A stretch of 64,000 nt of DNA, from contig JAVTVY010039232.1 in the NCBI GenBank assembly GCA_036873755.1, forward strand, positions 1 to 64,000, given 5' to 3'. The stretch's first letter is position 1. Every line of letters begins with the position of its first letter. The translations under genes were made by a program, and so were the position numbers. The notes under the pieces were generated by a model. The model was not told the DNA's origin and made no database searches. It was given only the letters and a program-made list of their open reading frames with translations. This stretch comes from Hanleya hanleyi. Taxonomy: Eukaryota; Mollusca; Polyplacophora; Lepidopleurida; Hanleyidae. Shown here in pieces: positions 1-10,300 of the stretch.

Positions 1-905
1 CCGGTCGACAACTCGCCAATGGCGACTAAAAAATGACAACTGGCGACTGAATTTTCCAGTCACTCGCCAATGTGTCGATTAAAAAATAGAGTAACTTGGC
101 AAAGTGGCGAGTGAATTTTTGGTCAATGAAGTGTTTAGTCGCCAAAGTATTTTTGTGTTTAGTTTATCAGGCAGCGAAATCCAATCAGGCCTAAAATGTA
201 CAGGAAATAATGACAGAATAATGCCGACGATACAGATATGGGGAAGCCTAGTCTATTTATAGAGACCACGTGGTCTGATGTAATATCCGTGCTCTTGAAA
301 TCATGCAGAGGCGTGACACAATAAGATCACGTGCTCGCCCTAGAAAAGTTATTCCACGACCCGCTGACCGTTCTCAGCCAATGAAATCATCATAGTAAAA
401 ATTATAGTAAACAAATTCTATGAAACAATCTTGGCGGGAATTTGTAAGTTCAAGGTCAAGGATGCGATGGTATGCCTGAAGCACGACATGTGCGTTTTGA
501 CTTCAGTGTCGCTTCTAAAACAATTGTAGTGAAGTAAAACCAGCTCAGTAAATTTATATGCTGAAAGACAAACGTCATGTGGTAAAAGTTTGCAGAGAAG
601 AGTTTGGAACTTTTGTTTCACCTGACCCGACTTTTCATTCAAGCCATTTCGGATTTGCGTAACCGACACACAAATGATCGTTTCCTTCGCGCAAAATTTC
701 GAGGGGACACTGCAATATTTTTTTTTCTCTTTTATTTTTCAAACTAACACTGGATTATCATGTTGTTGGAAAGACTGATTCGTCTGTCACTTTATTACAT
801 CGAAAGGTCGCTAGAGATTGGCGAGTGAATAAAACATTAGGTCGCCAATGTGGCGAGTAGATTTTTAGCCTCACTCGACAAATGGCGATCAACTGGAAAA
901 AAAAT
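1..905. repeat. Element-like segment bounded by GGCGAGT/ACTCGCC-rich ends
   Basis: Positions 1-150 and 806-900 both carry many copies of ACTCGCC and its complement GGCGAGT, plus GTCGCCA, in both orientations. Together they look like the two ends of a repeat of about 0.9 kb. The interior (170-800) is AT-rich with no credible coding frame. The left end may extend beyond the window. No transposase is visible, so the class is unknown. Confidence 0.35.
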
Positions 906-3008
906 TTGTGACCCCTGCACCATCCAGGACTTGAATAAATATCCCGGACCTATGACACGAAATTAATGTTGAATTAATGGCGGATTGTACAAGAGAACCG
1001 AGTGTCAGTCGGCAATACAGGTTTCGATTGGTTTGTTTCAAGTATGAGAATTTCTATTACGGTATCGGTACTGTAACAGTTTACTAAAAGTAAAAGTCGA
1101 AGTATGATATCGTTCTGAATATTAATTAAATACTGGTATGTTCTCATCTCCGAAACTTTACCTAATGCCATTTAAATGTTTCTCAAATTTGTTTAGCATA
1201 TAGAGTAATGGAATGGCGATAGCGATGTTTTGATTCTTAGTGTAAAAATGCGCGGTGTAATTCCAAAGAATTTTTGATTGCTGGAATTTTGGTAAGTTTG
1301 TGGGTATTCGTAAGAAATATTTTTATTCACAATAAAATATTTAACAAAACCGGAAAGAGTAAGTCTTTATGATAACTATATTTGAACAAAACAGAGCACA
1401 TGCAGAGATGATTGTTGTCGGCGCTTCACATCGCAAAATTTGTTTGTGTCCCCTGGTGGGAAAACTGACGTTTGTCAACTGTGTGATTTCCTGTCTATGT
1501 TTCATTAAACGATAGATGCAATCAAAGCCAAGATATAACAAGTTTGAATGAGGTATTGTGAAATTTACAGGACGAACAAGGGCCACACATTAACACACAA
1601 ACCCATAATACTGCAGCGTTAATTTGAAACCCCTTTCAATTGCCTCTTGCTGGTGAATCGCGCATCCTCACCCAGAGCTGAATTTGGGCTTCCGAAGGGA
1701 CAAGGTATGCCCCAGGCAGTCAATTCAATGTTATTACACACGATCTCATTTGCATATGAATAAGTGTCATTTCCAGTCTGGGTGAAACTTGCATGCTGCT
1801 CTGGACTCTCCTATTTCACTATATATTTCATGCTGTTCAGGTTCTCTCCACTGAGCTGGAAACTGAAACATCTTGTCACCCCTATCCTGACTTTGGATTC
1901 TTCCATTTTATGTGGTTTTCTCTGGAGGACAAGCTGTGCTGAATGGGGAAATAGCTGGACAGGCTAAAAATAAACTAAACACTTCATTAGCAAACTATCC
2001 CGGTACTCAAAACAATGTAGCCATTGACAATTTAAATATCAAAGGAGACCTGCAGCAAATGCCATTCATGTGGAGGCTTGGTGTTTCAGTAGGAAATTGA
2101 GGGGCACTGAGGGGGTATACTATTATGTCGTGCGATGTGAACACATCGTTTCAAGTTTGTTTCCTATACAGTGAACCTTAATAATGATAATAATAAAAAT
2201 ACGGCCTCTTTCACGAACATGCTATTAGATATTGTATTGTATGTTGAGTATTATTAGAAGGGAGAAAAATCAGAGAACCTGATGAAGAATGCAGGACGAG
2301 TCAGATCGATCACCGTAATTCTGTAGGTTTGTTTACGGTCAAATATACTTACCACATGGGGTCTGCGTAAATACCTCACCTTGTCGTGTGGATAATAACA
2401 CGGACGTATGGACTGTTAGGGGGAGGGAGGGGGGAATGGATGTTCTGAAAGAAAAAAGGAAACCCTTTCACCATTGTTTGTGATCTTCCATTCTTGTCGA
2501 TACGTTGTCATGCACAAACAAGTGATGCTCGAGAATTGTAGTCCAGATTTTTTATTTTTAGAAATTTTTATTGATCAAAATACCAAAATAAAATCAACGT
2601 TAAATGTACATCCTTCCAAAAGGCTTTTCGTGATGGCTCATTTTTGACGTCAAATAATGGTCGTTTGATTGTCCACTTCACCTGAAAATATAACGAATAG
2701 CATATAGCATACCGAAAGGTTAAATCGCATCTTGCTTTCCCCAAACGAAGAATTCAATTGCTGTGAAGAAATCTGATGCAATTCACCAGCACACACGTTA
2801 CAACTTGATATCTCCGCGGGAACGTCACCCGACAAAGTTTGAACTCTGCTCCCTTCCAGTGCCTCCTTTGAACACGGCCCAAGTGCCTCCCATATGAATA
2901 ATACAGGGCAGGTCGGGCAGGTAAATGGGGGACAGCGAGGGGTTTAGCATATACGACGAACAAATATATTAACGTTGAAGATCTCTCAAATTTGTTACTT
3001 AAAATAAT
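906..3008. other. No gene recognised; intergenic or repeat-derived DNA
   Basis: Only short chance open frames occur here. A 29-bp string beginning CACCATCCAGGACTTG at about 919 recurs at about 4331, inside the TIR element at 3658-5139, so this stretch is probably repeat-derived too. I see no RNA gene and no conserved protein segment. Confidence 0.4.
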
Positions 3009-3505
3009 GTGTGTTTTTCAAATAAAGGAATGCTGGTTTAAAGAAAGATATTTGATATACGAACGCTGGAAACTGAAGAATGATTTAATAGCTGGCCGTG
3101 TGCGGGGGACTACCGTATATATTTTTACCGACTGCGGCGAAACGCGATCAAGTTAGGATAAAATTACAGGACTGCGGAGTTAATTGAATCAATTGTTTTC
3201 CTTATAGACTGTAAGTAATAGTAATTCAGTCTGATTATATTGTACCATTCCCTGTTGTTTCTCTGCGCTTACAAATAATAGCATACGCCGATATACTATA
3301 CGAGATTCTAGTAGCCTAACATATTCACTTTACTTTCATCGGCACGAACTCCGTGGCGAAAACGGGAGTGTTCGAATTTATTGCTTCACGGATATTGAAA
3401 ATGCTCCCGTGTTCGTTTTATTAGGATGGACAAAATCACGGCAGCGGAAAAATCGGCCGTTTTCGAATTAAATTTGGAAGGTGAATTAATAGGGAAATTA
3501 CCGTA
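3009..3505. repeat. Copy 1 of a dispersed repeat ending in GGGAAATTACCGTA
   Basis: This segment matches 4577-5139 closely and in the same orientation, from TTTTTCAAATAAAGGAATGC to the terminal GAATTAATAGGGAAATTACC. The right end is a TIR of the TACGGTAATTTCCC family. I could not find its left TIR, so the copy is probably truncated. It abuts a non-LTR retrotransposon fragment (3506-3657). Confidence 0.6.
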
Positions 3506-3657
3506 CTGCATTTAAAATTTCTTTTTTTGTAATGATAGCATCTAATGCTGAGTTTGGGGGTGATTTTTCCAAGTCATCTCTTTCTTGAGACACCTGTTGT
3601 TTAAACTTTTCATTTATATCAGTTACAGTGTCTGCATGAAGGCTTTTGAAATGTGTA
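3506..3657 (-). pseudogene. Non-LTR (LINE-like) retrotransposon fragment, downstream part
   Basis: The - strand reads an open segment containing HFKSLHADTVTDINEKFKQQ and ending in LDAIITKKEILNAV. This resembles the stretch just before the reverse transcriptase core in non-LTR retrotransposons, a family assignment made from general pattern. It is cut off at both sides exactly at TACGGTAATTTCCC-type termini (3505 and 3658). It continues the fragment at 5140-5360 once the intervening element is removed. Only about 50 residues remain. Confidence 0.5.
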
Positions 3658-5139
3658 TACGGTAATTTCCCTATTAATTCGCGATGTAGTGATGAAACTC
3701 ACCACTCCAAAAATTGGCTACTTTCGAATTATTTGTTGAGCGAATTCTAGAAAAACGTGAGTGTTCGAATTAAATGTCGCGCCGACTTTCACGGAAGATC
3801 CAAAATGGCGGACCGCTATGTCGTGGTCGCACTTGATCGTATTTATTAACTTTGATATCTCATCATAGTTTCCATAAAAGGCAGTGTATGATGTCAGAAA
3901 ATCTCCTCTACCCTGATAAAGGCGTCTAATTTTATTCGACGAAGTCAAGCATATTGATCGAGTGACAAGTTCAGCAAGATCATGCAGATTTTTGAGCTGA
4001 CGTCCATAAATTCGCGTCCATAATAACATCGTAAAAGCAGGCCAAAACACTGAACGTATTCCTTCCTTTTTGTTCAGTATTAGCTATGATCTATATTATG
4101 AAACCTAACTGACATGGAATTGAAAGCATATTCTGGAAACATAAAACTATACACGTAACACATATTAGAGTATTCCATGTTCGAGTCGTTCGGTATGTCA
4201 ACGTTGTTGTTGTGAACCCTGAAAATGAACCAACGGCAAATTTGTGTAGGCCTGTATCATGAAGCTTTAGACAGATAAGCGGACTGCCGTAAGACTTTTT
4301 GGTCTTCATTGTGCATGATTTTACACACACCATCCAGGACTTGAATAAATATCCCGTATTTTAGTATTCTATTTAATCACCAACGTATAAAAGTTAAAGG
4401 GGCCACGAATTAATGAGGGACGATGAACCACCGTAAAGACTTGAACAGAAAAGGAGTGCCATGAAAATTTCCTAAGAGCGTGTCATGTCGACCATTGTTG
4501 TCGGTGATTTTTAATTATGCTCCATTCAAACAGAATTCATCGAATCGCACGCAGTTCTGCTTTCTCGGAAAATATTCACCGTGTTTTTCAAATAAAGGAA
4601 TGCTGGTTGACAAAAAGATATTTTATATTTTTCAATCTTTATTTGCACGACATTTGTAAAAAAATACAGCGATATACGAACGCTGGAAACTCAAGAATGA
4701 TTCAACAGCGGGCCGTGTGCAGAAACTCGACCACGTGCGGGGGACTACCGCATATATATTTTTCCCGACTGCAGCGAAACGCGATCAAGTCAGGATAAAA
4801 TTACAGGACTGCGGAGTTAATTGAATCAATTTTTTTTCTTATAGACTGTAAGTAATAGTAATTCAGTCTGATTATATTGTACCATTCCCTGTTGTTTCTC
4901 TGCGTTTACAAATAATAGCATACGGCGATATACTATACGAGATTCTAGTAATATATTCACTTCACTTTCATCGGCACAAACTCCGTGGCGAAAACGGGAG
5001 TGTTCGAATTTATTGTTTCACGGGTATATTGAAAATGCTCACGTTTTCGTTTTATTAGGGTGGACAAAATCGTGACAGCGGAAAAAACGACCGTTTTCGA
5101 ATTAAATTTGGACGGTGAATTAATAGGGAAATTACCGTA
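3658..5139. mobile_element. 1.48-kb non-autonomous TIR element, TA target
   Basis: The left end reads TACGGTAATTTCCCTATTAA and the right end is its inverted complement, finishing GGGAAATTACCGTA. TA at both outer edges fits a TA target duplication. The element sits inside a LINE-like reading frame. Removing it with one TA restores a longer open frame across the junction (see 3506-3657 and 5140-5360). Its right 560 bp match 3009-3505. No transposase frame is visible, so it is non-autonomous. The TA target fits the Tc1/mariner/pogo superfamily, but that assignment is an inference. Confidence 0.6.
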
Positions 5140-5360
5140 CCATTCATTCAAATTTACCTGTGTTCAGCAATGTTCCCATTTTTATTCTCTTGATTAAGTT
5201 TCTTTAGAATACTCCAAGCACGTGTATTGTCATTTTTACATACTGAATTTAGTTCGTCTAATAATCCATTCCTGTATTTCATTCTTTCTTTTCTGACTTT
5301 ATTTATACATAAGACTGTGCCAAGAAATAAATAACAGCCAGAAAACAGCACGTAATCTTA
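5140..5360 (-). pseudogene. Non-LTR (LINE-like) retrotransposon fragment, upstream part
   Basis: The - strand encodes KERMKYRNGLLDELNSVCKN followed by an RAWSILKKLNQ segment, typical of the endonuclease-RT linker of LINE elements. A frameshift or stop occurs near AACACAGGTAA. If one base is skipped there, the frame runs through the TIR insertion point into the fragment at 3506-3657. The rest of the element was not found in the window. Confidence 0.45.
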
Positions 5361-6590
5361 GGCCGGTGCAAATTAATTCTATGTTTCTCGTCAGGACAGC
5401 TTTTCAAATCAATGAGGGAGGGCGAAAAACACAACACAGTCAGAGATAAAAACACGGAGAAAATGGACTTTTCCCCCAAATTTTTCAACACTCTGGAATA
5501 GTTTTCTGACATACATAATAACAAACTATAGCAACATATTTAAACAATTTATTAAATGTTCAATCAAATTAAACTACTTAAAACATAGACCCCAGTGGTC
5601 CAAGTCCATCAATGTTTTTTCAAATGAGGTGGGCAGGTGTTTGTTTTATTATTATTGTTTTCTTTTGGCCCACATATTATATTCAAAACTTTCCTCTAAT
5701 TTCTGCAAAATTAAAATTGCCAAAAGCTTTGTTGTTGACTGAACCATGTGAAATTCACATGAGGAATTCTTGAGGAATTTGAAGATTTTAGCCTAGCAGT
5801 ATTTCAAATATATGTACTACAAAAGTTGTCTCCCCTCTTCAATTGCTGTTTCCAGTAATACCGAACCAGCCAGCAGAATCCCATTGGAATTATCAATTAA
5901 CTGGATTATCTGCATAGAAAAATGTCAGCTTTGTTTGTATTGTGAATACAAGCTGAAGGAAAAAAGCCAACAATATAATTTACCATCGGTACTGACTTGA
6001 AAAAACACAAGACTTAGTCCCTTTCCGTTTCGTAACAGGTCCGAGTTTTGCATGCACCGTTTCATAACAGGTCCGAATTTTGCATGCACCCGGCTACCAC
6101 GCACGTGCAACAGGAAGTAAAATTTGCCGCGGGAAATTGACAAAGTTGACAGGACTCACAACAGTGATCAAAGATCGTCTTGAAATAAATTTTCAATGGA
6201 TTATTTATTGGATTGTCCGTTCCTTCAGATAGATCTAGACTTCTACCAGGTATTTAAGAACATAGATCACATTTTATCGTTTTGCTAGATGAAATTCTAC
6301 TTTTCGCATGGACAGGTAGATTTGTTTTTCACTTGTCGCCGGGAAAATTCAATTGTCCGCGGCAGATAGACCGGCGTTATTTCGACCGCTGTTAACTAAA
6401 ACACATCAAATCTGGTAAACCATATAAACTTAAGTTTATAGTCATCTTAAATTAGACTTAGTGACTGTGTTTTTATCTTCCAGATTTGGCAAAATTCTAC
6501 GCGGCATACATTTGTATTGGCTTCACATTCACGTAAAACCTAGGCGCGCGGCGACGCGAAACATAGAATCAATATTCCCCGGCCTTAGGG
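5361..6590. other. No gene recognised
   Basis: AT-rich DNA. A short direct duplication containing TTTCGTAACAGGTCCGA/TTTCATAACAGGTCCGA lies near 6030-6080. I see no conserved coding segment. Confidence 0.4.
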
Positions 6591-6706
6591 TGGGGAAAAT
6601 GTCGCCTGGGGAAAATGTTGTGTGGGGATACTGTCGTGGGGGAAATGTTAGTGGGGGAAATGTCGCTGGGGAAACTGTCGTTGGGGGATAATGTCAGTAC
6701 CCCGCA
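6590..6706 (+). repeat. Short-period G-rich tandem array (15-16 bp unit)
   Basis: About seven degenerate copies of a GGGGGAAATGTCGNT-like unit lie in tandem. The G-rich strand has a run of four or five G about every 15-16 bases. The layout resembles the GGGGTTTTGTCC arrays at 8953 and 15975, although the unit differs. The open frame across it is a by-product of the repeat. Confidence 0.6.
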
Positions 6707-7039
6707 CCGATCAGGCATCTGGCCTTTTTTCGATGCTTTTTTCTGGATTTACTATAGCCTGAACAAGCTGACAACTTCAGCCTCGTCGTGGGACTTCTAA
6801 GAGAACTCAAAATAGGGCCTAACTTATTTCCTTGAAAATTATTTGCGATTGGATTCACTGCATAAAATCACATCAATAAATTCTGAAACACAAATATGAC
6901 GAATATTTTGTTCGACAACAGATTAATATCAGCACTATCAATCATTATCTATACCCCAGTTTTCAACAGTATAACCCACGTGTTTGTTTCAGTGGTTAGA
7001 ACGCTCTGAAAGATTAGTAATTCTGCGTCTACCTCATCT

Positions 7040-7313
7040 ACTAAACTTACAATGGCGATCTCCACCCAGAATAATATTATTGCATCAAAATTACAGCTTT
7101 TATACAGCTTCAAAACTGTCTCACGCAATCACCAAACAACGTGAAATGTCTACTACGCATGTGTGTTTTCCATTTCCGGAGCTGAAGATTTCTACTTCCT
7201 GTTGGAATGTGGCAGTTCATGAGGGTATGAGTTCACGGTTTGCAGTTTGAGATGTTGTTTTGACAGATGCATTTCCCTTTTAACTGTACAGTAAACATCA
7301 AATAGTTGCCAAT
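7040..7313 (+). promoter_or_regulatory. Candidate TMEM167B promoter / 5' UTR
   Basis: This stretch lies directly upstream of the proposed TMEM167B start codon. It contains two ETS-like sites, ATTTCCGGAG near 7176 and ACTTCCTG near 7193, and an NRF1-like TACGCATGTG near 7150. No TATA box is obvious. This would suit a broadly expressed gene, but no transcription start is shown by the sequence and the assignment is positional. Confidence 0.3.
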
Positions 7314-7323
7314 ATGACGAATG
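7314..7323 (+). CDS. TMEM167B: TMEM167B coding exon 1 (10 nt)
   Basis: ATGACGAATG is followed by the strong donor GTAAGG. It encodes M-T-N and the first base of an alanine codon completed by exon 2. The M-T-N start and phase 1 agree with the Kish-B family. The exon is too short for statistical support on its own, and transcript data would settle it. Confidence 0.65.
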
Positions 7324-10300
7324 GTAAGGGTAAACCGTCTATATGAGAAACAATTGAAATGGCATGTTATGATTCAAAATATCCAAGAAACGACGAAAAC
7401 AGTGTTGTTGTTGTCACTGCATGTCCGATACAACAACAACTACATGTAGGACTGTGAAGTTTATTTTTTTTTTGTCGTAACAAATAAATAAAGGTACTCA
7501 CGTAAACAGGGAAGCCACGAGATCATGATAACATTTACCGTTCAAGTGTACAACAAGCCAAATGATCACAACTGGTAAAAGAGGTTCCACATGCACCTAG
7601 TTAAACAAGCTGAACCCTACTGACATTTAATTTTGTGATATTGATTATGTAGGGTTCAGCCGTTGAATCGAAATTTCCTATCGCAAAATTTTCGCCTCTC
7701 GACCTAGGGTAACTGCGGGTGGATTTGCACTCATAAAAATCGATGATACCTACCGCTTTGTGCTCGTTTGGATAGAATACATATTTGCCTACTTCCCTAG
7801 CCATTTATTTTCTCTGTCCAGCTCCTTTCATTTCCATAAACGGCAAAAGAAAAAAATATCATAGCGGACGATCTTCAAAAAACGAAATCCGCCGCCATTT
7901 TGAAATGTCACTATGGCGGCACAAGACTAATTTGTAAATTCGGGATTGTAGACAGGAAGGTCGGAAACTGCTCATTCATAAGGCTGTCACATTATCTGCA
8001 TTTAAATGTAAAATTGTAACTATCGTTATCAAGCATAATGGAAGGCACATACTGAGAAAGGTAATTCATGGGATTTTTCATCTCCCTAAGCGACTGGGTC
8101 GACTGAGCGGATTCAGTTTTTCCGACTCTTGTGATCCTGAATTTAGAATAACCTCACGTGAGAGAATCAGGGTCACGCGAGAGTGTTCGAAAATGGCGGT
8201 GGATTTCGTGTTTGGAAGATCGTCTGCGATGACACCCGTCGAGCGCCTCATTGTTTTCTTTCCCGGGAAAGTGGAAGAGCGGGTCTATAAAATGTTTCAA
8301 CATGTTCAAGGATTACAGACGATTTACAGGGTTTTAGAAAAAAGGATTTTCTACAGTTGTTCATTCTATTAATATCAGTCCTTATGATATTGCTTACTTC
8401 AGCGTGCTCGAAAGCCCTTTGACGAAAATTGATTACGATTCCTTTGCGTTTCGGTTCAAGGCTATATGGTTTCAGATTTTTCAACTCATTCCATTCATTT
8501 GTGTTGTTCGGGGACCTCGTGGATGACGTGTCTTCCGCAAAAACATGTCAAACAGGTTTTGTCAAAGGTTAAATCATTGGTCATCGGATCGCTGACGTAA
8601 CATTTCCTGATTGCAATTTATCAGGCTGCGCAACAATCGGTGCCCAAACACAGTCTTCACAATCCCACAACAACATAGCATCACATTCACATATAATCCC
8701 AGTCCCACAATTTTATCATGTGACTAAGGATCCAGTTATATTTCCCATCCACATCATAATAGCATAAATTTGAATAGCTATTTGTCAGGTTCAGTTGAAT
8801 ACCTCCTATTGGGTACCGGTACTACTACTATTGAGGTATGGTGCTATACCCCTGCCATGTCAGTTTTAGTTTTCACTTATTTGCAAAAGGGTCTAAAAGC
8901 TGACCGTGCGCACGGGAGCTCTGGCTCTGCACAGCACGGTCTCTTCTGGGGGGGATACGGACAAAACACCAACGGACAAAACACCAGCGGACAAAACCCC
9001 AGTGGACAAAACCCCAACACAAAAATCCCCAGAACAGGAAAAGTGGACAAAACCCCAGGCAAAACACCACTTCATTTTTTTTTATAAATTTGTGTTTACT
9101 TCTAAATATGCTTTTAATTCTGAGTATTTTTTTTTCATTAATCCCCAATGATAATCATTTTTTCCTCTAATCTCCATTAATCTTCTCCGTAGAGGATTAG
9201 CGGACTGCTCTATCTTTGATGACTAATTATATGGATTTAAACTAACTTTAATATAACTTTAAATGATGCGATTGGGCAGAGGTTGAAGAAGCGAGTGCAG
9301 CGAGCTACAAAAGACCTACAGGAAAGACTACGCAATCTGTGCGTTGACTTGGACAGCGGTCGTAACACATTAGAAGAAACCATGAGAGGCCTTGGACATA
9401 ATATCAGACTATATTAGATAGACTTACTCGATTTAGATAGATTACTAGGCGGAAAGAAAACTAAATGTGAAATGCCACAGTTATTTGCGCTGAAAACTTA
9501 CCTCACTTCCACTCTTTGCATTTCTTGTCTACATGAAATACCACAATAAGAATTTAAATGACACAGTTATCTCCCCTGCTAGTCACCTGATAGCATAGCT
9601 ACCCACAATTCTACTTCCTTCTTGTTCTACTGCTTCGTAGGGCTGGAAGTAAACATTGTCAACTCCGTGAAAAAGTGCCTTTTCTAGCGAAACTACTCAC
9701 AGTTGGATTACCTCAGACGTCTGATTTCCTGCAAGAAGTCCTTTGGGAAGTATTCTATAAGTTATCAGCGTAAAAATGGCTCAAAATATGTCTCAAATGT
9801 CATGCATGTCTTGTGGAGGTGACAAGCCTAGTTATGACCTTCACTCATTGTGTCCGCCATGCCGCCAGGGTAGAATCTGTACATGGGACACTGCCTGTGA
9901 AGAGTGTATTGTGTGGGCGCCCGGCATATTCCAGGTGTATCTGGCCGGTTCTCTGGCAGCTAACGAAGGAAATAGTGTTGTTATGCCTACCAATCTCGCC
10001 AACGAGACATATGTAGCACAGTCTCCTCGTACTAGTGTAGGCGAGGAGTCTAGGGGGTTTGTTAGTTCTGTAGCTGGGTCTACGGTAGTCAGCCTATTGG
10101 ACGTAAATAAAGATAAACAAACGCCCCCCCCCCGCTCACGATGCTTCCATTTCAGGCCAGGCGAGGGGTCAATCAGGTAAGGGATCGACCCGGTTGGTAC
10201 AAGTGGAAGGAGTAATCGAAGATATGGAATCTGGTACTACGACGACTGTGGAAGTGGAGATTCCTATTGAGCGGACGCCTGGATGTGACGATGAAGGGAA

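Noticed and set aside
3718..4050. - strand 110-codon frame in the TIR element, considered as a transposase
   Set aside because: Too short, with no DDE/D or helix-turn-helix pattern; the related end at 53740 does not keep the frame.
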